The notes under the pieces: generated by a model | Told to the model about the DNA's origin: nothing | What the model saw: only the letters and a program-made list of their open reading frames with translations | Databases searched by the model: none | Assembly: GCA_001627335.1 (NCBI GenBank) | Contig: LUPK01000051.1 | Span: forward strand, 1 to 41,706 | DNA length: 41,706 nt | Origin: Nocardioides sp. REDSEA-S33_B3 | GTDB taxonomy: Bacteria > Actinomycetota > Actinomycetes > Propionibacteriales > Nocardioidaceae | Reading direction: 5' to 3' | Shown here: positions 10,129 to 18,509 of the stretch, in pieces | Layout: every line of letters begins with the position of its first letter | Position numbering within the stretch: position 1 is the stretch's first letter | Made by a program: the position numbers and the translations under genes

Positions 10129-11309
10129 AGCTCGCCGACCCTGCGCAGACCGCGCAGGTCGTGCACGTCGCTGGCCAGCGCCGGCACCACGGCCGTGGCC
10201 ACCCCCGGGTGCGCCGCGGTGAAGCGGGCGCGCAGCGCCGCCTCACGGGCCAGGGTGCGCATCCGGTCGGCGTGCAGCCGCAGCAGTCCGGCGGTGAGCT
10301 CACCGGTCGCCCCGGCGCTCCCGCGCGCCTCGATCCGCTCGGCGGCGGCCAGCGCCTCCTCGGCCGAGAGCTTCCCGCGCGGCTCGGGGCTGGCCCGGTT
10401 CACCACGAGCCCGGCCAGCGGCATCCGGTCGCCGTTCAACCGCTCGACGAAGTACGCCGCCTCGCGCAGCGCGTCCGGCTCCGGTGCCGCCACGACGACG
10501 AACGCCGTGCCCGGGGCCTGCAGCAGCGCGTAGGTGCGCTGCGCGCGGGCCCGGAAGCCGCCGAAGACCGTGTCGAGCGCGGCGACGAAGGTCTGCAGGT
10601 CGGTGAGGACCTGGGCGCCGAGCACCTTGGTCAGTGCCCCGGTGACCAGTCCGAGCCCGGCGGTCATCAGCTTGGCCGGCCCCTTGGCCGGCGCCAGCAT
10701 CAGCCGGATGAAGCGGCCGTCGAGGAAGCTGGAGAGCCGCTCGGGGGCGTCGAGGAAGTCCAGGGCCGAGCGCGACGGCGGAGTGTCGACGACGATCAGG
10801 TCGTAGGTGCCCCGCTCCTGCGCGTCGGCGTGGATCTGGCCGAGCTTCTCCATCGCCATGTACTCCTGCGTCCCGGCGAAGGACGTCGAGAGCACGATGT
10901 AGAAGGGGTTCTCCAGGATCGCCTTCGCCTTCTCCGGCGTGGCCTGGCTGAGCACGACCTCGTCGAAGGTCGACTTCATGTCCAGCATCATCGCGTCGAG
11001 GCTGCCGCCGGCCGTGGCGTCGACGTCGGCGACGGGGCGCGGGGTGTTGTCGAGCTCCTCGATGCCCATCGACTGCGCGAGTCGGCGGGCCGGGTCGATG
11101 GTCAGCACCACGACCTTGCGGCCGCGCTCGGCGGCGCGGAGGGCCAGCGCGGCCGACGTGGTCGTCTTGCCGACTCCGCCGGAGCCGCAGCAGACGATGA
11201 TGCGCGTCTGCGGGTCGTCGATGAGCGCGTCGACGTCCAGCGCCGGCGACTCGCCGGGGTGGGCCGCCAACGGCCCCACCCGCCCCTGACGGGGGCCCGC
11301 GGGGCTCAT
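10113..11309 (-). CDS. ArsA/GET3-like ATPase (second of a pair)
   Basis: 398 residues. A deviant Walker A P-loop GSGGVGKTTTS begins near residue 45, followed by the A-loop-like VLTIDPARRLAQSMG and the Walker B segment YDLIVVDTPPSRSALDFLDAP. The family couples ATP hydrolysis to client binding; in M. tuberculosis the orthologous pair Rv3679/Rv3680 (BagAB) forms a complex linked to glycerol and oxidative stress tolerance, not arsenite export. No arsenic genes are nearby here. It begins at ATG 11309, overlapping the first ATPase gene by ATGA, so the two are made together and may form a heterodimer. Confidence 0.92.
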   Translation of the reverse strand: MSPAGPRQGRVGPLAAHPGESPALDVDALIDDPQTRIIVCCGSGGVGKTTTSAALALRAAERGRKVVVLTIDPARRLAQSMGIEELDNTPRPVADVDATAGGSLDAMMLDMKSTFDEVVLSQATPEKAKAILENPFYIVLSTSFAGTQEYMAMEKLGQIHADAQERGTYDLIVVDTPPSRSALDFLDAPERLSSFLDGRFIRLMLAPAKGPAKLMTAGLGLVTGALTKVLGAQVLTDLQTFVAALDTVFGGFRARAQRTYALLQAPGTAFVVVAAPEPDALREAAYFVERLNGDRMPLAGLVVNRASPEPRGKLSAEEALAAAERIEARGSAGATGELTAGLLRLHADRMRTLAREAALRARFTAAHPGVATAVVPALASDVHDLRGLRRVGELLARR

Positions 11310-12319
11310 GCCAGCCCCTGGTCGCGCAGTGTCGCTGCGAGGTCGTAGAGGCCGCCGAGGTCGATGCCGCCGGCGAGCCGCTCGAGCTCGTACGTCGGCA
11401 CCCCCAGCTGGTCGACCAGCGCTCGCTGCGACTCCTCCAGGGCCCGTCGCTCCGCGTGGTCGCGCGCCTCGGCGGCGAGCCCGTCGACGAGCGTCTTGGT
11501 GGTGCTGACGCCCACGGCGTCGAGCTCGGCGCGGACGGCCTCCTTGTCGAGCTTCCCGGCCGCGGCCAGGGCGAGGGCGTCGTCGGGGAGGTCGCGGGGG
11601 CGGACGAGGTTCACGATGACGCCGCCGACGGGCAACCCGGCGGCCCGGAGCTCCTCGATGCCGTCGGCGGTCTCCTGCACGGGCATCTCCTCCAGCACGG
11701 TGACCAGGTGCACGGCGGTGCGCGGGGACCGGAACAGCGTCATCATCGTGTCGGCCTGGCTCTTGATCGGCCCCACCTTCGCCAGCCCCGCCAGCTCGTC
11801 GCTGACGTTGAGGAACTGGGTGATGCGGCCGGTCGGCGGGGCGTCGAGCACCACGGCGTCGTACTGGATGGCGCCCTTGTTGCGGCTGTTGCGCTGCACC
11901 GCCTCGAAGACCTTGCCGGTCAGCAGCACGTCGCGCACGCCCGGGGCGATGGTGGTGGCGAACTCGATGACCCCGAAGCGGTCCAGCGCCTTCCCGGCGC
12001 GACCGAGTCGGTAGTACATCGCGAGGTACTCCAGCAGCGCCGACTCCGGGTCGATGTGCAGGGCGTGCACGGTGCCGGGGCGCGTCCCGGCACCGTCCGG
12101 ACCGGTGCGCAGCCCCGTGGCGATGAGTGTCTCGGCGTACGGCAGGGGGTCGACGTCGAACATCCGGGCCAGGCCCTGGCGGCCCTCGACCTCGCAGACG
12201 AGGACGTTCTTGCCCTGGGAGGCCAGGGCGAGCGCCAGGGACGCGGCCACCGTCGTCTTGCCGGTGCCGCCCTTGCCGGTGACGACGTGCAGGCGCACCC
12301 GCGGCCAGTCGCTGCTCAC
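11306..12319 (-). CDS. ArsA/GET3-like ATPase (first of a pair)
   Basis: 337 residues from GTG 12319. P-loop VVTGKGGTGKTTVAASLALALA is at the N-terminus, with VCEVEGRQGLARMFDV as the switch-like segment and VVLDAPPTGRITQFLNV as Walker B. Long helices rich in charged residues fill the C-terminal half. The open frame extends ten residues upstream to 12349, but GTG 12319 is 8 bases after a TAGGGT -10 element and fits leaderless translation. It is the counterpart of M. tuberculosis Rv3679 and is co-transcribed with the downstream partner. Confidence 0.92.
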   Translation of the reverse strand: MSSDWPRVRLHVVTGKGGTGKTTVAASLALALASQGKNVLVCEVEGRQGLARMFDVDPLPYAETLIATGLRTGPDGAGTRPGTVHALHIDPESALLEYLAMYYRLGRAGKALDRFGVIEFATTIAPGVRDVLLTGKVFEAVQRNSRNKGAIQYDAVVLDAPPTGRITQFLNVSDELAGLAKVGPIKSQADTMMTLFRSPRTAVHLVTVLEEMPVQETADGIEELRAAGLPVGGVIVNLVRPRDLPDDALALAAAGKLDKEAVRAELDAVGVSTTKTLVDGLAAEARDHAERRALEESQRALVDQLGVPTYELERLAGGIDLGGLYDLAATLRDQGLA

Positions 12320-12327
12320 GGCTCCCG

Positions 12328-12333
12328 ACCCTA
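12328..12333 (-). promoter_or_regulatory. -10 element for the ArsA-like pair
   Basis: TAGGGT on the minus strand lies 8 bases before GTG 12319. With no ribosome binding site in between, this points to a leaderless or near-leaderless message. Confidence 0.5.
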
Positions 12334-12493
12334 GGGCACCCCGACCCACCCCATCCGGTCGTCCGGGGAATCAGCGCCGGGCCCGACGTGAGCCTCCCCT
12401 CGCCCGAAGGGGTGAGCCCCGACACGCGTGACCGCGGCCGGATGGGGCAAGGTGTCAGACGGCCCTGATCGACACCGCCCCACAGGAGACGAC

Positions 12494-14164
12494 ATGACCA
12501 CCACCTCACCACCGTCCAGCCAGGGAGGTGCGGCCGAGCCGCCCTCGACACCGCCCACGTCGCCGGGAGGCAAGCAGCCCCTCATGCGTGCCCCGCGGGT
12601 GTTCCTGCCCGCCGCCGGGCTGCTCGTGGTCTTCGTGGCGCTGGCCGCGATCTTCCCCGACCGGATGTCCGACGCGCTCTCGACCGCCAACACCACGGTC
12701 GTGCAGGACCTCGGCTGGTTCTACGTCGCCGTCGTGACCGGCTTCGTGGTCTTCTCCTTGTGGGCCGCGCTCTCGCCGATGGGCGACATCGTGCTGGGCA
12801 AGGACGACGAGGACCCCGAGTTCGGCCTCGGCTCCTGGTTCGCGATGCTCTTCGCCGCGGGCATGGGTATCGGTCTCGTCTACTGGGGCGTGGCCGAGCC
12901 GCTCAACCACTTCAACTCCCCGCCGCCCGGATCGGCGGCCGGTGACGCCGCGCAGACCGCGCGCACCGCGATGGACACCACGTTCCTGCACTGGGGGCTG
13001 CACGCCTGGGCGATCTACGTCGTCGTGGGCCTCGCGATCGCCTACGCCGTGCACCGCAAGGGCCGCCCCATCTCGATCCGCTACGCGCTCGAGCCGCTCT
13101 TCGGCAAGCGCATCCTCGGCTTCTGGGGTGATGTCGTCGACATCATCGCCATCATCGGCACGCTCTTCGGTGTCGCCACCTCGCTGGGCTACGGCGTCAC
13201 CCAGGTCGGCTCGGGCCTGTCCTTCCTCGGCGTCGTCGACGAGGCCGGCACGGGCCTGCTGGTCCTGCTGATCATCGGCATCACCGCGATCGCGCTGGCC
13301 TCGGTGGTCTCCGGTGTCGACAAGGGCATCAAGCTGCTGTCCAACGTCAACATGGGCGTCGCTGCGGTGCTGCTCGCCCTGGTCCTGCTGCTCGGTCCGA
13401 CGGTCTTCCTGCTCTCGGACTTCGTCACCCAGATCGGGTCCTACCTGCAGAACTTCCTGCGGATGTCGTTCAACGTCCGCCCGTTCCAGGGTGAGGACGG
13501 CCAGGCCTGGCTCTCGGGCTGGACCACCTACTACTGGGGCTGGTGGATGAGCTGGGCGCCGTTCGTCGGCGTCTTCATCGCCCGCATCTCCCGGGGACGC
13601 ACCGTGCGCCAGTTCGTGATGGGCGTGCTCCTGGTCCCCACGATGGTGACCTTCCTGTGGTTCTCGGTGATGGGTGGCTCGGCCATCTACCGCGAGATGT
13701 TCGGCGAGGGCGGCATGATCGTCGACGGCGCCGTGCCGACCGACACCGCGCTGTTCGAGCTGCTCGACGGCCTGCCCATGGGCAGCGTGCTCTCGGTGGC
13801 CGCACTCGTCCTGATCGTGGTCTTCTTCGTGACCAGCTCCGACTCCGGCTCGTTCGTGGTCGACATGCTGGCCGAGGGCGGCGACCTCAACCCGCCGGTG
13901 TGGAGCCGGGCCTTCTGGGCGACCATGGAGGGCGTCGTCGCCGCGGTCCTGATCGTCGTGGGTGCCGGCGGTCTCGCCGCCCTGCAGACGATGTCGATCC
14001 TCGTCGCGGCGCCCTTCAGCATCGTGATGGTGCTGATGGTGATCGCGACCGCCAAGGCGCTGCTCGCCGAGCACAAGTGGTACCAGCGCAAGCGCCGCAA
14101 GTGGTTCGCCGAGCAGGTGGCCGACGAGCTGCGCGCCACCGGCGACCTGCCGAAGGTCGACTGA
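12494..14164 (+). CDS. BCCT-family betaine/choline/carnitine transporter
   Basis: 556-residue membrane protein with about 12 spans. Cation-coupled uptake of a trimethylammonium compound such as glycine betaine or choline is the family role. The family signature is present as TTYYWGWWMSWAPFVGVFIA (about residues 337-356), and GMGIGLVYWGVAEPL marks the glycine-rich, unwound third span. The N-terminus is a hydrophilic Pro/Ser/Gly arm and the C-terminus is basic (QRKRRKWF), as in osmosensing BetP; whether this one senses osmolarity cannot be told. ATG 12494 is preceded by AGGAGA at 5 bases. It separates the ArsA pair from the RidA cluster, which adjoin in M. tuberculosis, so it looks like an insertion. 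Confidence 0.93.
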   Translation: MTTTSPPSSQGGAAEPPSTPPTSPGGKQPLMRAPRVFLPAAGLLVVFVALAAIFPDRMSDALSTANTTVVQDLGWFYVAVVTGFVVFSLWAALSPMGDIVLGKDDEDPEFGLGSWFAMLFAAGMGIGLVYWGVAEPLNHFNSPPPGSAAGDAAQTARTAMDTTFLHWGLHAWAIYVVVGLAIAYAVHRKGRPISIRYALEPLFGKRILGFWGDVVDIIAIIGTLFGVATSLGYGVTQVGSGLSFLGVVDEAGTGLLVLLIIGITAIALASVVSGVDKGIKLLSNVNMGVAAVLLALVLLLGPTVFLLSDFVTQIGSYLQNFLRMSFNVRPFQGEDGQAWLSGWTTYYWGWWMSWAPFVGVFIARISRGRTVRQFVMGVLLVPTMVTFLWFSVMGGSAIYREMFGEGGMIVDGAVPTDTALFELLDGLPMGSVLSVAALVLIVVFFVTSSDSGSFVVDMLAEGGDLNPPVWSRAFWATMEGVVAAVLIVVGAGGLAALQTMSILVAAPFSIVMVLMVIATAKALLAEHKWYQRKRRKWFAEQVADELRATGDLPKVD

Positions 14165-14194
14165 GCGCACCACCGCACCATCGCACGACCGCAC

Positions 14195-14232
14195 CGGCCG
14201 GGGTCGGGACCGCATGGTCCCGGCCCCGGCCG
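14195..14232 (+). terminator. Terminator after the BCCT transporter gene
   Basis: A 17-base-pair stem with one G-T pair and a GCAT loop: CGGCCGGGGTCGGGACC at 14195-14211 and GGTCCCGGCCCCGGCCG at 14216-14232. It starts 31 bases past the BCCT stop and would insulate the following leaderless promoter. Confidence 0.88.
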
Positions 14233-14306
14233 TCGTCGTGCCCGCTCGTCGCACCTCGACCAGCGGTGGGGGTCGGTGCTCGTCGCGCCTCGCGCGCCCG
14301 TGTGAG

Positions 14307-14312
14307 TAGGGT
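14307..14312 (+). promoter_or_regulatory. -10 element for the DUF4177-RidA-NUDIX genes
   Basis: TAGGGT is followed by 7 bases and ATG 14320. No ribosome binding site fits in that space, so the small first gene is probably read from a leaderless message. Confidence 0.55.
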
Positions 14313-14319
14313 CGGGCCC

Positions 14320-14472
14320 ATGACGAAGTGGGAGTACCAGGTCGCACCGATTCCGCTGCACAACGAGGCGCTGATGCTGAACAACTTCGGCGAGGACGGC
14401 TGGGAGCTGGTCACCATCCAGACCAACGCCCAGGGCGGCCTCGTCGCGTTCCTCAAGCGGCCGAAGTCATGA
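14320..14472 (+). CDS. Small DUF4177-like protein
   Basis: A 50-residue protein, MTKWEYQVAPIPLHNEALML.. ending FLKRPKS. The pattern WEY-x-V at the start, a central NxxGxxGWELV and a final strand ending in KRP is typical of DUF4177. It is soluble, probably a small beta-alpha-beta fold; the function is unknown. A small gene of the same size (Rv3678A) occupies this place in M. tuberculosis. Its stop overlaps the RidA start (ATGA), so it may mainly serve to bring ribosomes to ridA. Confidence 0.88.
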   Translation: MTKWEYQVAPIPLHNEALMLNNFGEDGWELVTIQTNAQGGLVAFLKRPKS

Positions 14473-14930
14473 GCACTCCCGAGGAGCGCCTGGCCGAGAT
14501 GGGCCTCGCCGTCCCGGAGGTCGCCAAGCCCGTCGCGGCGTACGTGCCGGCGGTCCGCTCCGGTGACCATGTCTTCACCTCGGGCCAGCTGCCCATGCGG
14601 GCCGGCGAGCTGATGGTGACCGGCAAGGTCGGTGGCGAGGTGACGGCCGAGGAGGCCTACGCCTGCGCCCAGCAGTGCGTCCTCAACGCGATCGCCGCGG
14701 TGAAGTCCGAGATCGGCGACCTGTCCCGCGTCGTGCGCGTGGTCAAGGTCGTCGCCTTCATCGCCTCCACCCCCGACTTCACCGGCCAGCCCGGCGTCGC
14801 CAACGGTGCCTCCGAGCTGCTCGGCGAGGTCTTCGGCGACGCCGGCGTCCACGCCCGCTCCGCCGTCGGCGTGCCGGTGCTGCCCCTCGACGCGCCCGTC
14901 GAGGTGGAGCTGCTGGTCGAGGTCCGGTGA
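14469..14930 (+). CDS. RidA/YjgF/Rid family protein
   Basis: 153 residues, a single Rid domain of slightly longer type: AYVPAVRSGDHVFTSGQLPM, then GGEVTAEEAYACAQQCVLNAIAAVKS, DLSRVVRVVKVVAFIASTPDF and the C-terminal ARSAVGVPVLPLDAPVEVELLVEV. Rid proteins hydrolyse reactive enamine/imine intermediates, but several subfamilies lack the catalytic arginine. Here the usual R at the IGPY-type site is not obvious, though ARSAVGV contains a candidate Arg. It corresponds to M. tuberculosis Rv3678c. It overlaps both neighbours by 4 bases. Confidence 0.92.
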   Translation: MSTPEERLAEMGLAVPEVAKPVAAYVPAVRSGDHVFTSGQLPMRAGELMVTGKVGGEVTAEEAYACAQQCVLNAIAAVKSEIGDLSRVVRVVKVVAFIASTPDFTGQPGVANGASELLGEVFGDAGVHARSAVGVPVLPLDAPVEVELLVEVR

Positions 14931-15802
14931 GGATCCCGCTCCCGCCGGTGCCGCTGCCGGAGACGGTGGTCGACGTCGCGCGGGAGTACGCCGACGGCAC
15001 CCGCACCGCCGCCGAGCCCCGGGACGCGGCGACGGTCATCCTGCTGCGCCCCTCCGACTCCGGAGCCGGGCCGGAGGCCTACTACCTGCGCCGGCAGCTC
15101 TCGATGGACTTCGCGGGTGGCATGGCGGTCTTCCCCGGTGGGGGCGTCGACAGGCGCGACTTCGACCTCGAGGACGAGCACTGGGCCGGTCCGACGGCCG
15201 CGACCTGGGCCGAGCGCCTGGGCTGCACCGAGCCCGAGGCCCGCGCGTTGGTCTGCGCCGCGGTGCGCGAGACCTTCGAGGAGTCCGGGGTGCTGCTGGC
15301 CGGTCCCTCGGCCGACGAGGTCGTCGCCGACACCAGCGGCGAGGACTGGGAGGCCGACCGGGTCGCCCTCGAGGGCCGCGAGCTCTCCCTCACCGAGTTC
15401 CTCGACCGCCGCGGGCTGGTGCTGCGCACCGACCTGCTCGGCGCCTGGGACGCCTGGCTCACGCCGGTCTTCGAGCCCAAGCGCTACGCCACCTGGTTCT
15501 TCGTCGCCCGCCTGCCTGAGGGACAGGTCACCCGCGACGTATCCACCGAGTCCTCCTCGGTCACCTGGCTGCCCGCGGCGCTCGCCGCGGACCGGGCCGA
15601 CAGCGGCGACCTGGCGATGATGCCGCCGACCTACCTGGTCTCCATGGAGGTCGGCACGTACGCCGACCCCGACGCGGTCCTCGACGCCGCCGCCGACCGA
15701 CGGCTGGAGATGTTCTGCCCCTCGGTCGAGCCGCTCGGCGACGGCTGGACCCTCTCGATGCCCGAGCGGCTGCGGCCGGTCCTGGCGGCCCGGCGGGCCT
15801 GA
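14927..15802 (+). CDS. NUDIX hydrolase
   Basis: 291 residues from GTG 14927, overlapping the RidA stop. A NUDIX fold is shown by DAATVILLRPSD, the substrate strand GMAVFPGGGVDRRD and the helix VRETFEESGVLL. The distance between the GG and the RETFEE segment is much longer than in the standard 23-residue box (about 50 residues of insertion), a feature of large NUDIX proteins of the NUDT19-like type. Members cleave nucleoside diphosphates linked to another moiety, often CoA; the substrate here is not known. The second half (PVFEPKRYATWFFVARLPEG) fits that subgroup. Confidence 0.88.
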   Translation: MRIPLPPVPLPETVVDVAREYADGTRTAAEPRDAATVILLRPSDSGAGPEAYYLRRQLSMDFAGGMAVFPGGGVDRRDFDLEDEHWAGPTAATWAERLGCTEPEARALVCAAVRETFEESGVLLAGPSADEVVADTSGEDWEADRVALEGRELSLTEFLDRRGLVLRTDLLGAWDAWLTPVFEPKRYATWFFVARLPEGQVTRDVSTESSSVTWLPAALAADRADSGDLAMMPPTYLVSMEVGTYADPDAVLDAAADRRLEMFCPSVEPLGDGWTLSMPERLRPVLAARRA

Positions 15803-15820
15803 GCTGCTGGTGACCGAGCG

Positions 15821-16633
15821 ATGACTGACGGGGGCTGGGCCGGCGGACGGTTCGGGGAGCGCGGGCAGTGCGTGCTCGCCCCGAACCCGAACATCATGAC
15901 GCTGGACGGCACCAACTCCTGGGTGCTGCGCGAGCCGGGCGCCCGGCGCTCGATCGTCATCGACCCCGGCCCGTCCGACCCCGGGCACCTCGCGGCGCTC
16001 GCGGAGGCGGCCGGCGGGCGGGGCAACGTGGCTGCCGTCCTGCTGACCCACCACCACGCCGACCACTCGGAGGCGGCACGGGAGTTCGCTGAGTCGGTCG
16101 GCTGCGGCGTACGCGCCCTGGACCCGGCGTACCGGTTGGGCTCGGAGGGCCTCGGCGACGGCGACGTCGTGGAGGCCGACGGTCTGGAGGTGCACGTCGT
16201 GGCGACGCCCGGACACACCGCCGACTCGCTGTCGTTCCTGCTGCCCGCCGAGCGGGCGGTGCTCACGGGCGACACCGTGCTGGGTCGCGGCACCACCGTG
16301 GTCGCCCACCCCGATGGCCAGCTCGGCGCCTACCTCGACTCCCTCGACCGGCTGCACGCGTTGGCCGAGCGCGCGGAGGCCGCGGCCGTGTGGCCCGGGC
16401 ACGGGCCGGTCATCGGCGACGCGCTGGCGGCGCTGACCTACTACCGCGACCACCGGCAGGCGCGGCTGGCGCAGGTCGAGGCGGCGCTGGAGCACCTCGA
16501 GGACGAGCAGCTCGACGCCGAGGCGCTGCCGCGCCGCGTCGTGGAGCACGTGTACGCCGACGTCGACCCGGTCCTGTGGGGCGCGGCCGAGCTGTCGGTG
16601 CGCGCCCAGCTGGCCTACCTGCGCGGCCGCTGA
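15821..16633 (+). CDS. MBL-fold metallohydrolase (LACTB2-like)
   Basis: 270 residues. The zinc motif is complete: TH77-H-H79-A-D81-H82, the later ATPGHTADS histidine, and GDTVLG aspartate, followed by VWPGHG. The C-terminal 60 residues form a helical cap (ALTYYRDHRQARLAQVEAAL) typical of the LACTB2/Rv3677c group, some of which act on RNA or thioesters. The start ATG 15821 is 19 bases after the NUDIX stop. Its last 19 bases overlap, on the other strand, the end of the sigma factor-propeller gene. In M. tuberculosis the neighbour here is crp directly. Confidence 0.93.
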   Translation: MTDGGWAGGRFGERGQCVLAPNPNIMTLDGTNSWVLREPGARRSIVIDPGPSDPGHLAALAEAAGGRGNVAAVLLTHHHADHSEAAREFAESVGCGVRALDPAYRLGSEGLGDGDVVEADGLEVHVVATPGHTADSLSFLLPAERAVLTGDTVLGRGTTVVAHPDGQLGAYLDSLDRLHALAERAEAAAVWPGHGPVIGDALAALTYYRDHRQARLAQVEAALEHLEDEQLDAEALPRRVVEHVYADVDPVLWGAAELSVRAQLAYLRGR

Positions 16634-18393
16634 GTCCTCGACGGACGTCGGGTGCTGGCGTCCCTGGCGAGGAGGAACAGCAGGAGCAGCAGCACCGCGA
16701 CGAAGGCAGCGGCGACCGTGATGGCCCAGCGCTCCTCGCTCCAGGGCCAACCGGGCTCGGGCCGGTCGACGGTGGGACGGTCCAGCGTGACCAGGTCGAT
16801 GGCGATGCTCGGCCGACCGACCGCGGAGTCCACGGTGCCGACGTCGGTGCTCGCACCCTGCTCGGCGTCGACCGGCACGATCGACAGCGTCCCGTCGGAG
16901 CCCTCGTTGTCGTCGCGCAGCACCAGGACGTGATCGTCGTCGACCCAGCCCAGCGCGGTGACCTGCCAGGGCCGGTCGTCCGGCATGCCCTCGGCGCCGA
17001 CCGTCAGCCGGCGATCGAAGAGCGGCAGGGTCACCAGGTCGTAGCCGTCGAAGACGCTCAGCGCGAGCCTGCTCCCGTCCGGGGACAGAGCAGCCCCGGG
17101 GGAGAGGTCGACGCCCACCGGACGCCATGTCAGCGGAAGCGGAGGGGCCGGACAGCGCGCCCCTGGTGGGCACGAGGACAGGATCTCGATCTGGCCGCGC
17201 GTGACGACGTAGGCCGCACCGTCGTCGCGCGCGACGATCGCACCATCTCCCGCGACCCCCTCCACCTCGCCACTGAGTCCCGGTCCGACGACGCCGGCGA
17301 CCGGCATGAACCCCGCGATCGAGGAGCCGGTCCACTCCCGGGTCTGGCGCCCCTGCCAGGCGAGCGACGTGCCGGAGGGCGACCAGGAGAGCCCCTCGAC
17401 GAGGACGCCGGCGTCGCCGACGAGCTGGCGTCGCCACGCAGCCTCGCCCGTGGTCAGGTCGAGGACGCGGACACCGGTGCTGGCGCCGTTGCGGCCGAAC
17501 CGGACGGTGCCGTAGGCCAGGCGGGTGCCGTCGGGGGAGAGAGCCAGCGGCTGCCAGTCGGACCCCGCGAAGGTGCGTGCCTCGAGGTTCGCCGACACCG
17601 CGTCGGGCAGGTCGAGCAGGTGGTGCTCCCCGGTCTCGGCGTCGACGACGACCGGCAGGCCACCGGGGGTCACCCAGGCGGCCGCCGCGGGGCCGACGGC
17701 CAGCTCGTCGCCGCGCAGCACCTCCTCGCGCATCCAGCCGCCGAACTCGGGATCGATGTCGGACATCCGCTCCGGTGGAGCATGCAGGTGGTCGGGGAGG
17801 CCGAGGCCGCCGACGGAGTCGGCGGGTGGGACCGCTCGGTCGTCGGCGCCCGGGAGCACGCCCGCAGCGAGCGCGACGCCGGCGACGACGGCGGCCCCGA
17901 CCAAGGGCTCCTCCACGAGGTCGGCCAGGTGGGGCGCGGTGCGACGCAGTCGGTCCAGCGCCTGGCGGGTGGTGGACTTGATCGTGCCCCGGCTGACGCC
18001 GAGCACATCTCCCGTCTGCTGCTCGGTCAGGTCCTCGAAGAAGCGCAGCACCAGCACGGTGCGCTGCTTGGGGGTCAGCGTCGCGAGCGCGTCGCGGACG
18101 CTGAGGCGGACGTCGGGGTCGAGGAAGCGGTCGGCGGCGTCGTACCCCTCCAGGGCGTGCTCGCGCACGCCGCGGCGGCGACGCCACGAGGAGACCTGCT
18201 GGTGGTACATCGTGCGCCGGACGTAGGCCTCGGGCGAGGTGTGGATGCGCTCCCACCGCTCGGCCGCGCGCAGCAGGGCGGACTGGACGAGGTCCTCGGC
18301 CAGGTGCGGGTCGCCGGTCAGGAGGTACGCCGTCCGGGCGAGCGCGGGCGTGCGCGCGGCGACGAACGCCTCGAACTCCGCCTCGCGGGTCAC
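16615..18393 (-). CDS. ECF sigma factor fused to a membrane-anchored beta-propeller
   Basis: One open frame of 592 residues from GTG 18393 (AGAGGTGAGTC gives a good ribosome binding site; a GTG at 18414 adds seven residues). Residues 1-155 are a SigE-family ECF sigma factor: region 2 with LTGDPHLAEDLVQSALLRAA, region 4 with LATLTPKQRTVLVLRFFEDL and VSRGTIKSTTRQALDRLR. Residues 163-182 are a hydrophobic span. Residues 230-550 form strands with SPDG/SPSG blade motifs (286, 338, 437), as in PD40/WD40-like propellers, and a cysteine pair (408, 414). A strong span at 556-576 is followed by a basic tail. The predicted topology puts sigma inside and the propeller outside. No separate anti-sigma gene is adjacent. 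Target genes are unknown. Confidence 0.88.
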   Translation of the reverse strand: MTREAEFEAFVAARTPALARTAYLLTGDPHLAEDLVQSALLRAAERWERIHTSPEAYVRRTMYHQQVSSWRRRRGVREHALEGYDAADRFLDPDVRLSVRDALATLTPKQRTVLVLRFFEDLTEQQTGDVLGVSRGTIKSTTRQALDRLRRTAPHLADLVEEPLVGAAVVAGVALAAGVLPGADDRAVPPADSVGGLGLPDHLHAPPERMSDIDPEFGGWMREEVLRGDELAVGPAAAAWVTPGGLPVVVDAETGEHHLLDLPDAVSANLEARTFAGSDWQPLALSPDGTRLAYGTVRFGRNGASTGVRVLDLTTGEAAWRRQLVGDAGVLVEGLSWSPSGTSLAWQGRQTREWTGSSIAGFMPVAGVVGPGLSGEVEGVAGDGAIVARDDGAAYVVTRGQIEILSSCPPGARCPAPPLPLTWRPVGVDLSPGAALSPDGSRLALSVFDGYDLVTLPLFDRRLTVGAEGMPDDRPWQVTALGWVDDDHVLVLRDDNEGSDGTLSIVPVDAEQGASTDVGTVDSAVGRPSIAIDLVTLDRPTVDRPEPGWPWSEERWAITVAAAFVAVLLLLLFLLARDASTRRPSRTQRPRR

Positions 18394-18460
18394 CGACTCA
18401 CCTCTCACACCCACTCAGACGCAGCGGGGCCAGGAAATGGGGGCACCCGAGGACGAGGAA

Positions 18461-18492
18461 GTCCCCGGGCTCCTCGTCGGAGCCACGGGGAC
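18461..18492 (-). terminator. Terminator downstream of crp
   Basis: A 13-base-pair stem with one bulged A: GTCCCCG plus GGCTCC (18461-18473), loop TCGTC, then GGAGCC, A, CGGGGAC (18479-18492). It begins 18 bases after the crp stop in the direction of transcription and separates crp from the sigma factor gene. Confidence 0.85.
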
Positions 18493-18509
18493 TGCTCGTG
18501 AGAGGTGCG

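Noticed and set aside
10113..12319. ArsA-like pair as an arsenite efflux system
   Set aside because: No arsB, arsC or arsR is nearby, and the gene order matches the mycobacterial pair that has a different role.
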